From assembly GCA_045222295.1 (NCBI GenBank), contig JBGUXP010000008.1:1-64000 (forward strand): a stretch of DNA of 64,000 nucleotides, written 5' to 3'. The position numbers and the translations under genes were made by a program. Under the pieces are notes generated by a model. The model was not told the origin of the DNA. It did not search any database and saw only the letters and a program-made list of their open reading frames with translations. Position 1 is the first letter of the stretch. Each line of letters opens with the position of its first letter. The stretch comes from Colimorpha sp045222295. GTDB taxonomy: Bacteria > Bacteroidota > Bacteroidia > Bacteroidales > P3. Below, piece by piece: positions 26,801-34,460 of the stretch.

Positions 26801-29800
26801 GAGCAACTACACCGCCATCGGCGGCTACTTTGATGGCTGGAAATACTTCAGCGGCACCTTCGACGGCGACAATGACACCATCAGTGGCATCCGCATCTAC
26901 CGCGGCGGCACCACCAATGCCGACGGCTACCAGGGTCTTTTCGGTCAGGTTTGGGGCGGCACCATCAAGAACGTCACCCTCACCGATGCCGTCATCACCG
27001 GAATGCAATATGTCGGCGGCATCGCGGGTTATATAGTTAATAACAGCGGTGTTATCGACAACTGCCATGTCACCGGCAGCGTCAGCCTCCACGCCGTCGT
27101 GGACCATGCCTCCTATCACGGCGGCATCGTGGGCAAAGTCAACGGCGGCAGCGTCAGCGGTTGCACCAGCGCCGCCACGCTGAGCGTGGCCACCGGCCTT
27201 ACTAATTGCCAATACTATGGCGGCATTGCGGGCAACCTTAGCGGCGAAATGCAGAACTGCCTCGTCATTGGCGCCACCGTCAGCGGCACAAGTCGTGTCG
27301 GTGCCATAGCGGGTCATAGAGACAATACCTACATCTGCACCGCCAACTACTACCGCGGCTGCACCGTCAACGGCAGCGCCAATGCCACGGGCGTAGGCCT
27401 GGGCGGCGAACCTGGCAACTATAGCCCGCACGATATCGACGGCATCCGCAGCCTCCACACCCTCACCCTCGACGACGGTATCACCGCCACCGGCGCCACC
27501 GAGACCAAGGTCATCGGCGAGACCACCTACTATGCCAGCGCCTCGACCGTCACCCTCAGCTACATCGGCACACCGGCCGTCGGCTATACATTCGACGGCA
27601 TCAGCGTCGACGCTGGCACCCTCAGCGGCAGCGCCCTCACCTTCGACCCCGCCGCCGACGTCACCGTCAGCGCCACCTTCATCGACCATTGGGGCATCGC
27701 CGACAGCGCCGACGGCAGCGCGGGGCACCCCTACGTCATCACCACCACCGCAGGCCTCGACCTGCTGGCCACGCTGGTGAACGGCGGCAACAACTTCGAC
27801 GGCACCTTCTTCAAACTCGGCGCCGACATCACCTACAGTCACACCACCGCCTGGAACGATACCACTAGCACCGAGAACAACTACACTGCCATCGGCGGCT
27901 ACTTTGATGGCTGGAAATACTTCAGCGGCACCTTCGACGGCTGCGGCCACACCGTCAGCGGCATCCGCATCTACAAGGGAGGCAGCACCTACGCCGACGA
28001 CTGCCAAGGTCTCTTCGGCGAGACCTATGATGCCACCATCAAGAATATCACCCTCAGCGATGTCCGCATCACCGGAAAGCAAAATGTCGGCGGCATCTCG
28101 GGATATATATGTAAGGAAGGCAGCACCGGCGGCATCGTCGAGAACTGCCACGTTACCAGTAGCGTCACCCTCCACGCCGTCGCCGACTATGCCAGATGGC
28201 ACGGCGGCATTGCGGGCGATGTCATCGGTGGCACCGTCAGCGGCTGCAGCAGCGCCGCTACGCTCAGCTATGCCGACGGTCTCACGAATTGTTCTTGCTA
28301 CGGCGGCATCGCGGGCGATCCTAACGGTAGCCTGCAGAACTGCCTCGTCCTCGGCGCCACCGTCAACGGAACGTCAGACGTCGGCGCCGTTGTCGGCAAC
28401 AACAGTGGTTCCGTCACCGACTGCCACCACCGTCGCTGCACCGTCAACGGCAGCGCGCATAACGACCTCTATGCCGTCGTCGCCGGCACCGACATCACCC
28501 TTGCCCCGGCAGGCGACGCCACCGCCACCTACCCCTACGGTGGCCTGCAGCTCTATGGCAGCGCCATCCTCTACGGTGACACACTCTATGCTCTGCAGGA
28601 CTCTACCGTCGGCCTCACCCTCGCCTACACGGGCTCCAGCGCCCACTGCTTCGGCTTCGAGGCCACCTACGGCAACGACAGCTATGACATACTGGCCACA
28701 TCGAACAACGCCACCCCGCCCTCCTACCTCCTGACGCTCCCCGGAAGCGACGTGGTGGTCGAGGCCCTCACCTGCGAGCACAACTATCCTGTCACCGTCA
28801 CTGCCGGCAGCGGAACGAAGATGTACGACGGCACGCCGCTGACGAAGACAGCGCACGAGGACTTCACGGTCGAGGGACTCCCTGCCGGCCTCACCTGGAC
28901 GGCCACGGCCGACGGCACGGTTACCTATGTCGCCCCCAGCCCCATCGGCGACGAAGACAAGGCCGAGAACGCTGTTACCGATTTCCATATTTTCCAAAAC
29001 AATGTGGATGTGACAAGCTGCTTCTCCTCCAACAATAATATCATCCTCGTGGACGGCACCCTCGAGGTGACAAAGCGCCCCGTGACCATCAAGGCTCGCT
29101 CAGCCTATAAGCCCTACGACGGCACGCCGCTCACCTGCGACGATTACATCGCCACGGGCCTCGCCGAGGCCGACGATGCGGCCATCACCGCTGCCGGCCG
29201 CCAGACCGCGATAGGCACCAGCAGCAACGTGGTGACCAAAGTCTTTATCATGAACCAGAACGACGGTGTCCTCTCCACCAGCAGCTACGAGATTACCAAG
29301 GTGGACGGCACCCTCACGGTGACGCCGAGGGTCGACATCAATGCCGGTAGCTGGCACGCCGTCTCGACGCCGATGCACGACGACGGGCAGCCCTACTGGA
29401 CCTTCGGCGACGCCCTCACCACCAATCCCTCTGCGGGAGGATTTGCGTACGACCTCTTCCGCTACGACGAGCCCACGGCCACCTGGGAAAACGAGAAGGG
29501 CGGAACCTTCGACCACATGGAACCCGCCCGCGGATACCTCTATCGTAGCAGCGACGACTTCGCCATCCCCTACGACGGCCAGTTCAATAACAATCCCTCC
29601 TACTCCATCGACCTCACCGCCACGGGCGCCGGCGACCTGCGAGGATTCAACCTCGTGGGTAACCCCTACCCCTACCGTGTGAAGCTCGACCGCGCCTTCT
29701 ACGCCCTCAACCCCGACGGCTCCTGGACGCTGCACCCCAACGGCGACAGCATCGCTGCCGGCCAGGGTGCCCTGGTCTATACCACCGCCCCCGAGACCCT

Positions 29801-30113
29801 CACCTTCTATGCCGCTACCCGCAGCACCAACGCCGGCGCCAAGGGCTCGCTCCCCGCACTGCCCTCAGGCCTCTGCCTGAACGAAAACGATAACGATAAC
29901 CTTAACGTTAACGGTGACTTCGCCCGTTGGGATGGCGACCAGATAGTAGTCTCCGGTACCGGCACCCTCACCGCCTACGACGTGATGGGCAGAGAGCTCT
30001 TCCGCAGGGAAATGAAGAATGAAGTATTAAGAATGAAGAATTCGGACTTTCCGGGCACAGGCGTCTACATCCTTAGACACAACGGACAATCGCAGAAGAT
30101 AGTGATTAGATAA
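23886..30113 (+). CDS. T9SS-secreted adhesin with InlB-like, GLUG and YDG repeats
   Basis: A 2075-residue cell-surface protein paralogous in its C-terminal third to the giant adhesin. Order: signal peptide (to GAWAQ); a unique N-terminal region (30-540) with beta-rich, cadherin-like character; an InlB B-repeat-like domain (YTVRFHQNDGPYGTHATEDQ, about 545-620); three long GLUG units starting near 625, 907 and 1269, two of which share a nearly identical 60-bp stretch; two YDG domains (about 1634-1810); the conserved GFNLVGNPYPY domain; an Asn/Asp linker; and a type A sorting domain ending QKIVIR. It lies 147 bp after the giant gene with no terminator between. The intervening DNA holds a dispersed-repeat-like stretch (CAAACTTGTTTG) and AAATAATA tandem copies before the ATG. 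Probably a co-expressed adhesin; ligand unknown. Confidence 0.88.
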   Translation: MKSKRFKHFKILLALLLLAAVAGGNGAWAQTFDITATHNSSTHRTTFKIKRSGDYLPAQTVNYRTVSLSAFAPAHFIPVCDHVTFGEGDTLREVVVREETSASGPFAFQQSTTRSYRFEVLDINGFLLAYKDRSFTIGTSVPTSGIFDEKTVTIQSSAYVVTDDGYQNNGYKSVSSSNYFNNAAPKGYFQAIGAQLRMTLSFDAKEDDDGYQYVQILFDNTNSCDNRPNGLFDDGKPGTPDLSCYTAGFEHVPSTVCTTYAAYSFPVTSRPNNCSAVSNVWDNGVTNKLHTQKFKSNFRASDGRLIVPTDFQTLVVRLNASGGSNDDWYAKNVKAHIQAVDATKPTLYGGTTEHITVSPGPYIVGNTFYISVPFSEIVHISGAFKKLNTTWGTVTYESGDYTNVITYKGTINASAGTTLAITGIENSLFNDLANNYYQGGNSGFNKTFIGVTCSATYTLDNYNTEFIGLASEYVLSGNGPFEPVPTTVYFYKGTKTTDHRTTLTPTTHYTLSWANNNTAGNGTITATGVAPYTGSASATFPIRWSTYTVRFHQNDGPYGTHATEDQTFTYATAQHLSSTLTRTGYTVARWTTEPDGSGTSYGATQEILNLTAEDGAVVDLYAQWAVIPWTGTGTSADDPYIILYASQLDSLAATVNSGTTYQYKFFQLGADITYPHTTNWNDSTSTENNYTAIGISGHEFDGTFDGDGHTVSGIRIYRPSNQFQGLFGRVYDATVKNVILTDIRITGNDYVGGIVGYFGNDTVQNCLVLNATITGNYEGEYHSTGAVVGYKYNGTLIHNYYRNCIVNVEDNTYVTNIGLGAPQNDYAGEVASLHTLGLPSDVTTSGETKMIDNVTYYASNTPVALTYTGAPGYSVSYSYNDGNDHAISGHTFTMPAADATVSHSLTSHWGIASGRDGTSEATAYLIADTADLNLLARYVNGTDGFAANNFSGKYFKLANNITYSHEGLGTTESNYTAIGGYFDGWKYFSGTFDGDNDTISGIRIYRGGTTNADGYQGLFGQVWGGTIKNVTLTDAVITGMQYVGGIAGYIVNNSGVIDNCHVTGSVSLHAVVDHASYHGGIVGKVNGGSVSGCTSAATLSVATGLTNCQYYGGIAGNLSGEMQNCLVIGATVSGTSRVGAIAGHRDNTYICTANYYRGCTVNGSANATGVGLGGEPGNYSPHDIDGIRSLHTLTLDDGITATGATETKVIGETTYYASASTVTLSYIGTPAVGYTFDGISVDAGTLSGSALTFDPAADVTVSATFIDHWGIADSADGSAGHPYVITTTAGLDLLATLVNGGNNFDGTFFKLGADITYSHTTAWNDTTSTENNYTAIGGYFDGWKYFSGTFDGCGHTVSGIRIYKGGSTYADDCQGLFGETYDATIKNITLSDVRITGKQNVGGISGYICKEGSTGGIVENCHVTSSVTLHAVADYARWHGGIAGDVIGGTVSGCSSAATLSYADGLTNCSCYGGIAGDPNGSLQNCLVLGATVNGTSDVGAVVGNNSGSVTDCHHRRCTVNGSAHNDLYAVVAGTDITLAPAGDATATYPYGGLQLYGSAILYGDTLYALQDSTVGLTLAYTGSSAHCFGFEATYGNDSYDILATSNNATPPSYLLTLPGSDVVVEALTCEHNYPVTVTAGSGTKMYDGTPLTKTAHEDFTVEGLPAGLTWTATADGTVTYVAPSPIGDEDKAENAVTDFHIFQNNVDVTSCFSSNNNIILVDGTLEVTKRPVTIKARSAYKPYDGTPLTCDDYIATGLAEADDAAITAAGRQTAIGTSSNVVTKVFIMNQNDGVLSTSSYEITKVDGTLTVTPRVDINAGSWHAVSTPMHDDGQPYWTFGDALTTNPSAGGFAYDLFRYDEPTATWENEKGGTFDHMEPARGYLYRSSDDFAIPYDGQFNNNPSYSIDLTATGAGDLRGFNLVGNPYPYRVKLDRAFYALNPDGSWTLHPNGDSIAAGQGALVYTTAPETLTFYAATRSTNAGAKGSLPALPSGLCLNENDNDNLNVNGDFARWDGDQIVVSGTGTLTAYDVMGRELFRREMKNEVLRMKNSDFPGTGVYILRHNGQSQKIVIR
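26808..27943 (+). repeat. Near-identical 60-bp repeats inside the second adhesin gene
   Basis: 26808-26867 and 27884-27943 differ at one base; both encode YTAIGGYFDGWKYFSGTFDG. They lie 1076 bp apart and mark corresponding points of two GLUG units. A third, more diverged unit starts near 25952. The arrangement allows recombination that removes or adds a whole unit in frame. Confidence 0.7.
29889..29912 (+). repeat. 6-bp in-frame tandem repeat, adhesin 2
   Basis: GATAAC twice (29889-29900), then CTTAAC and GTTAAC. It is one unit shorter than its counterpart at 23508. The surrounding DNA (about 29860-29935) otherwise matches 23481-23562 almost base for base. Confidence 0.75.
30014..30048 (+). 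repeat. 7-bp-period repeat inside the adhesin 2 sorting domain
   Basis: GAAGAAT, GAAGTAT, TAAGAAT, GAAGAAT, TCGGACT, at the same place in the sorting domain as 23639-23673. It encodes KNEVLRMKNSD. The shared position implies the insertion came before the paralogs' tails were copied or converted. Confidence 0.7.
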
Positions 30114-30136
30114 TCAGAAAAAAAAATAATAAATAT

Positions 30137-31042
30137 ATGAAAACAAAAAACTTAACAGTATTAGCATTATTGGCCGTACTCTTCGTTGGATGCAGCAAAG
30201 AGGATGACAGCGTTAGCGACGGGCGCATCAAACTTTTCGCCGAGGAGATGACCCATGCCGGCAGCAACAGCAAACTTTTGGTGAACCCTGGCGACCTCAG
30301 TTCGCAGTGGCTCAACGGCGAGAGTATCAACGTCAATGGTAATGCCTACACCATTGTGAAAGAGGAGGATGAGTACTACCTTGGCGGCAGCACAGCAACC
30401 CTGAGCGCCCCCCTCTACGCCATTTATCCCGCCACGACGAAGGATACCCTCGGAAACGATATCGTCGTCACCAACAACCGCACCGCCGGCTGTGCCATCG
30501 ACATCCACAGCCTCGCGGTGAACTTCAGCGGTGGCGGCAAGCATGAGGTGATCTTCCCCATGGCGGCGCAATACACCCCTGACAGCAGCGGTCTGATGTT
30601 CCGACACCTGACGGGTGGCCTGAAGCTGACCATCAGCAACAACAAAGCCTCGGCCGTCATCGTCGACAGCCTAGTGGTCACCGCCACTCGGAACGACAAC
30701 AACCCCGCCATCTACAAGGACCTTAAGCCCACATGGGCCAATGCCCAGCTGCCCGGCATCCCCGGCGGCGAAGTGGGCGAGACTACTGGCAACGTAAGCG
30801 CCCTGTTCATCAGCGACATGACCTTGAAGATGAACACCAACGGCAGCGCCGGTGTCACCATCCCCGAGAACAAAAGCATCATCTTCTGCATCCCCATGCT
30901 GGCGAAGGATTTGAAGAATCTCACCATCAAGGGCTACAACAACGGTGTTGAGGTCTTCACCACCCCCACCAAGACCCTCACCAGCGCCACCGACGTGGTG
31001 AGAAACAAGATGTACACCATACCGACGATTAATATAAATTAA
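30137..31042 (+). CDS. Fimbrillin-like (FimA/Mfa family) lipoprotein
   Basis: A 301-residue lipoprotein with lipobox LFVGC (Cys 19). The body has the plan of Bacteroidales fimbrillins: a beta-rich N-terminal domain with FAEEMTH and LNGESINVNG, a Y-A-I-Y-P-A strand, the hydrophobic strand GGLKLTISN with the family's typical spacing after RHLT, and a C-terminal end on a beta-strand (KMYTIPTI). In known systems the lipid is lost when Rgp-type proteases cut an N-terminal strand and the subunits polymerise, or the protein serves as anchor or tip. It starts 23 bp after the second adhesin gene and is probably in the same operon. No other pilus gene is present, so a role as a single surface subunit is equally possible. 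Confidence 0.75.
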   Translation: MKTKNLTVLALLAVLFVGCSKEDDSVSDGRIKLFAEEMTHAGSNSKLLVNPGDLSSQWLNGESINVNGNAYTIVKEEDEYYLGGSTATLSAPLYAIYPATTKDTLGNDIVVTNNRTAGCAIDIHSLAVNFSGGGKHEVIFPMAAQYTPDSSGLMFRHLTGGLKLTISNNKASAVIVDSLVVTATRNDNNPAIYKDLKPTWANAQLPGIPGGEVGETTGNVSALFISDMTLKMNTNGSAGVTIPENKSIIFCIPMLAKDLKNLTIKGYNNGVEVFTTPTKTLTSATDVVRNKMYTIPTININ

Positions 31043-31080
31043 GAACTAAGGGTTAAGTGGTTAAAGAAGTAAAAAGATTA
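31039..31080. repeat. 7-bp-period repeat between the fimbrillin-like and 68-residue genes
   Basis: TTAAGAA, CTAAGGG, TTAAGTG, GTTAAAG, AAGTAAA, AAGATTA. It fills the whole 37-bp gap, covering the stop codon of the first gene and ending on the first base of the next ATG. Confidence 0.5.
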
Positions 31081-31286
31081 TGAATACAAAAAATCAATAT
31101 ATCGCCCCCGAACTTACCGTTGTGACTTTCAAGGCTGAACGCGGATACGCCGATAGCGACATCAGTAACTCGAACGCCAACGCTATCAATACCTTTAAAA
31201 TCATGCTTGGCAGCGCCCCCGTCGAAAATATCAGCACCGGAGAAGCCTGGAGCGTCGATGAGAACACCTTCGGCACCGGCTGGTAG
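31080..31286 (+). CDS. Small conserved peptide after the fimbrillin-like gene
   Basis: A 68-residue protein without signal peptide or membrane helix. It begins with Y-I-A-P-E-L-T-V-V-T-F-K-A-E-R-G-Y-A, a start I recall in many short Prevotella proteins encoded beside surface-protein genes, and ends in a Gly/Trp tail (FGTGW). The middle is Ser/Asn-rich and variable. It lies 37 bp after the fimbrillin-like gene and is followed by a terminator, so it closes the adhesin operon. No function is known to me; a secreted or signalling peptide is one possibility, supported only by size and context. Confidence 0.6.
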   Translation: MNTKNQYIAPELTVVTFKAERGYADSDISNSNANAINTFKIMLGSAPVENISTGEAWSVDENTFGTGW

Positions 31287-31425
31287 CAGTTAGCATGTAC
31301 CTCGTGGCGCCACAAACATCCATCGGCGACCCTGTCGCCAACAGAAACGACAATGTTTACTCCTTCGCGACGTGTGCTGCTGGTTGAATAATGGATGTTT
31401 TCAACCGAGCAAACGTTTGGTAGCC

Positions 31426-31460
31426 AAAGGACGCGCTCAAGAGAGTGCGTCCTTTGTTAA
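31426..31460 (+). terminator. Terminator of the adhesin operon
   Basis: AAAGGACGC (31426-31434) pairs with GCGTCCTTT (31447-31455), with CTC/GAG extending the stem inside; a short T-containing tail follows. A weaker hairpin, GGTTGAA/TTCAACC (31382-31406), stands just before it. The 316 bp from 31287 to 31602 hold no gene. Confidence 0.65.
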
Positions 31461-31546
31461 TAACTCTTCTCTGACGATAATGTTTTTCTACCTAATTTAG
31501 CAACAAGATTTGTGGAGTGATTCTGTTGGTAAGAGATTGTGATACA

Positions 31547-31564
31547 GCGATATAATAATATCGC
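31547..31564. promoter_or_regulatory. 18-bp palindrome upstream of the ribonucleotide reductase gene
   Basis: GCGATAT-AATA-ATATCGC is perfect and lies 38 bp before the ATG, without a T-tract. A near-match to the -7 element (AAGATTTG, 31505-31512) would place it in the transcribed leader; otherwise it is an operator. No B12-riboswitch box was recognised here. Confidence 0.4.
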
Positions 31565-31602
31565 CATTAATGTTTAATTGTTAAACTTTAACCATTATTA
31601 CC

Positions 31603-34176
31603 ATGCAAGGCGACTTGTTTTCATCTGTTGAGACCCCTAAGAAAAAGAAGGAGTACAAACAATACACCCCCGAGGAAATCATGAAGTCATCGGTGGAATA
31701 TTTCCACGGTGATGAGTTGGCAGCCAATGTGTGGATGAATAAGTATGCCCTGCGCGAGGACAACCGCCTCTACGAGCTCAATCCGGACATGATGCACCGT
31801 CGTCTGGCCTCCGAGTATGCACGCATTGAAGCCAACTATCAGAATCCCATGAGCGAGGAGGAAATCTACCATCTACTCAAGGACTTCAGGTATATTGTTC
31901 CCCAAGGCAGCCCCATGAGCGGCATTGGAAACAATTTTCAGGTAGTGAGTCTGAGCAACTGTTTCGTCATTGGCAATCAGGGCAACAGTGACTCCTATGG
32001 CGGCATCATGAAGATTGACCAAGAGCAGGTACAGCTGATGAAGCGCCGTGGCGGTGTGGGACATGATTTGAGCCATATCCGTCCTGGTGGTAGCCCGGTG
32101 AAAAACAGCGCACTGACATCTACTGGTATCGTACCCTTCATGGTGCGCTACAGCAACACCACCCGCGAGGTGGCACAGGGAGGCCGTCGTGGCGCCCTGA
32201 TGCTCTCCATAAGCATCAAGCATCCCGATGCCGAAAGTTTTATTGATGCCAAGTTGGAACAGGGTAAGATTACCGGTGCCAATGTCAGCGTGAAGATTAC
32301 CGACGAGTTCATGGGGTGTGTCAAGAGCGGCAAGCCTTTTGTGCAACAGTACCCCATTGACTCGCCTAATCCCATATATACCAAGGAAATTGATGCCCGT
32401 GCCTTGTGGAATAAGATTATCGCCAACGCATGGAGTTCGGCCGAGCCCGGCGTGCTCTTTTGGGATACTATTCTGAAGGAGAGCGTTCCTGACTGTTATG
32501 CTGACTTCGGATACCGCACTGTGAGCACCAATCCCTGTGGCGAGATTCCCCTCTGCCCCTATGACAGTTGTCGTTTGCAGGCCATCAACCTCTATTCTTA
32601 TGTAGACAATCCCTTTACTCCTCAGGCTAAGTTCAACTTCGACCTCTTCCGTGAGCATGTCATGAAGGGACAGCGACTGATGGACGACTTGATTGACCTC
32701 GAGCTCGAAAAGGTGGAGCAGATTCTGAAAAAAATAGAAAGCGACCCTGAGAGCGACGAAATCAAGATGGTGGAGCACAACCTGTGGCTTAATATCAAGA
32801 TGAAGTGCCTGGAGGGTCGCCGCAGCGGTTTCGGCATCACTGCTGAGGGCGACATGCTGGCCGCTTTGGGTCTCCAGTATGGCTCCGAGGAGGCCACGTC
32901 TTTCGCAGTTAAGGTACAGCAGGCCCTTTGCTGTGCAGCTTATGCGTCGAGCGTACAGCTGGCCAAGGAGCGTGGATGCTTCCCTATCTATGATGCCCGT
33001 CGCGAAGAGAAGAACCCTCTCATCCAGCGCATCCGCGAGGTTGACCCCAAGCTCTACGAGGAAATGGCCAAATACGGCCGTCGCAACATCGCCCTGCTGA
33101 CCATCGCCCCCACGGGCACCGTGAGCATCTGCACCCAGACCACCAGTGGCATCGAGCCCGTCTTCCTTGTCAGCTACAAGCGTCGCAAGAAAATCAACCC
33201 CAACGACAAAGATACTTCCAAACAAAATATCATCAAGGACGAGAATGGCGACTACTTCGAGGAGTACAACGTATTCCATCCCAAGTTCCTCGATTGGGCC
33301 AGAATAAACGGCTATAATGTCGATGAGGTGATGACAATGGACGATGCCAAGTTGCAGAAGCTTGTTGAAAAGAGCCCCTACTTCCACGCCACTAGCGCCG
33401 ATATCGACTGGGTGGCCAAGGTGAAGATGCAGGGAACCATCCAGAAGTGGGTGGATCACAGTATCAGTGTCACTGTCAATATTCCCAAGGAGACCACCAA
33501 GGAGGTGGTCAGCAAGATTTACGAGACCGCTTGGGAGAGTGGCTGCAAGGGATGTACCATCTACCGTGACGGTTCGCGTACGGGTGTGCTCGTAAGTAAC
33601 AACGAGGGTAAAAAAGAAAACCCCTGCTTTGGTGAGAGTAAGGCTCCTAAGCGTCCCAAGAAATTGGAGGCCGAAATTGTGCGATTCAAGAATGAAAAGG
33701 AGGACTGGATTGCCGTTGTCGGCATGTACGAAGGCCGCCCTTACGAGATTTTTACTGGCCGTAGCGAGAACTTCCAGCTTCCCAAGTATGTCGAGAAGGG
33801 CTGGGTAATCCGTGTCAAGGAAAAAGGACAGGAACATGCCCGATATGACTTCCAGTACCTCGATCAGGATGGCTACCACATCACCATGGAGGGCCTTTCC
33901 CGTATGTTTCGCAAAGAGTTCTGGAACTATGCCAAACTCATCTCCGGCATCCTGCGTCACGGAATGCCTATCCCCAATGTGGTGGAGCTTATCGGCAAGC
34001 TGACTTTCGATACCGACAGTATTACCACCTGGTCCAACGGTGTGGCCCGAGCCTTGAAACGTTACATCCAGGATGGCACCGAGACCGACGAGGTTTGTCC
34101 CGACTGCGGCAGCAAACTCGTCTACAACAGCGGTTGCAAGAGTTGTCCGAATTGTGGATGGAGTAAATGTAGTTGA
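31603..34176 (+). CDS. nrdJ: Adenosylcobalamin-dependent (class II) ribonucleotide reductase
   Basis: An 857-residue enzyme that reduces ribonucleotides to deoxyribonucleotides using coenzyme B12, with or without oxygen. The class II features are visible: SNCFVIG with the active-site Cys, the catalytic block NPCGEIPLCPYDSCRLQAIN near residue 309, PTGTVSICTQTTSGIEP, and the CKGCTIYRDGSR motif. After the catalytic barrel comes a domain of the TSCPD type (about 690-800) and a C-terminal zinc-ribbon-like cysteine cluster (CPDC, CKSCPNC, C) that in homologs reduces the active site. The length fits the family. It is monocistronic, with a strong terminator at 34203. A perfect palindrome upstream may be an operator. 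Confidence 0.93.
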   Translation: MQGDLFSSVETPKKKKEYKQYTPEEIMKSSVEYFHGDELAANVWMNKYALREDNRLYELNPDMMHRRLASEYARIEANYQNPMSEEEIYHLLKDFRYIVPQGSPMSGIGNNFQVVSLSNCFVIGNQGNSDSYGGIMKIDQEQVQLMKRRGGVGHDLSHIRPGGSPVKNSALTSTGIVPFMVRYSNTTREVAQGGRRGALMLSISIKHPDAESFIDAKLEQGKITGANVSVKITDEFMGCVKSGKPFVQQYPIDSPNPIYTKEIDARALWNKIIANAWSSAEPGVLFWDTILKESVPDCYADFGYRTVSTNPCGEIPLCPYDSCRLQAINLYSYVDNPFTPQAKFNFDLFREHVMKGQRLMDDLIDLELEKVEQILKKIESDPESDEIKMVEHNLWLNIKMKCLEGRRSGFGITAEGDMLAALGLQYGSEEATSFAVKVQQALCCAAYASSVQLAKERGCFPIYDARREEKNPLIQRIREVDPKLYEEMAKYGRRNIALLTIAPTGTVSICTQTTSGIEPVFLVSYKRRKKINPNDKDTSKQNIIKDENGDYFEEYNVFHPKFLDWARINGYNVDEVMTMDDAKLQKLVEKSPYFHATSADIDWVAKVKMQGTIQKWVDHSISVTVNIPKETTKEVVSKIYETAWESGCKGCTIYRDGSRTGVLVSNNEGKKENPCFGESKAPKRPKKLEAEIVRFKNEKEDWIAVVGMYEGRPYEIFTGRSENFQLPKYVEKGWVIRVKEKGQEHARYDFQYLDQDGYHITMEGLSRMFRKEFWNYAKLISGILRHGMPIPNVVELIGKLTFDTDSITTWSNGVARALKRYIQDGTETDEVCPDCGSKLVYNSGCKSCPNCGWSKCS

Positions 34177-34202
34177 TAAACAGTAAGCAAGCATATCAAG
34201 CC

Positions 34203-34240
34203 AGACACCGACCCTCCCAGTGACGGTCGGTGTCTTTTTC
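34203..34240 (+). terminator. Rho-independent terminator of the class II reductase gene
   Basis: AGACACCGACC (34203-34213) and GGTCGGTGTCT (34225-34235) form a perfect 11-bp stem with an 11-nt loop, followed by TTTTCTT. Confidence 0.9.
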
Positions 34241-34282
34241 TTACCCTGTTGCCCCCATTGACTTACGATGCTACTATCAACA

Positions 34283-34351
34283 CCTTACCAACTCTTACTT
34301 GGGTAGGAGATAGGTAGGAGATGGGTAGGAGATGGGTAGGAGTTGGTAAGG
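34283..34351. repeat. 11-bp-period repeat with inverted ends
   Basis: Ends CCTTACCAACTC (34283-34294) and GAGTTGGTAAGG (34340-34351) are perfectly inverted. Between them stand four 11-mers: GGGTAGGAGAT (34301), AGGTAGGAGAT (34312), GGGTAGGAGAT (34323) and GGGTAGGAGTT (34334). It shares sequence with the element at 53159-53204. Confidence 0.75.
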
Positions 34352-34430
34352 AGATGGCGCTAAGTATCAGGTAATTGTAGAGGGGCTGTTTTTGTGCTTT
34401 TTTTTATGCTTCTGAGTCGGAAAAAAAACG

Positions 34431-34438
34431 TATCTTTG
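34431..34438 (+). promoter_or_regulatory. -7 promoter element of uvrD/pcrA
   Basis: TATCTTTG matches TAnnTTTG; no TTTG sits at the standard spacing. The leader would be about 16 nt. Confidence 0.6.
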
Positions 34439-34460
34439 CAATTTAAAAACCGAAGAGAAA

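Noticed and set aside
25812..28202. Long open frame (796 codons) on the minus strand of the second adhesin gene
   Set aside because: It is antisense to a GC-rich, repetitive coding region; the product is a Val/Ala/Gly/Asp mixture with no domain or start signal. The same holds for 1125-2432 and 22410-23435 on minus.
12636..30113. Diversity-generating retroelement acting on the adhesins
   Set aside because: No reverse transcriptase, template repeat or A-specific variable region was seen in the window.
31287..31602. Cobalamin riboswitch upstream of the class II reductase gene
   Set aside because: No B12-box-like sequence or suitable long structured leader was recognised.
31873..34194. Open frame of 773 codons antisense to the class II reductase gene
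   Set aside because: It mirrors the codon bias of the reductase, has no promoter or recognisable domain, and runs through the reductase's conserved motifs.
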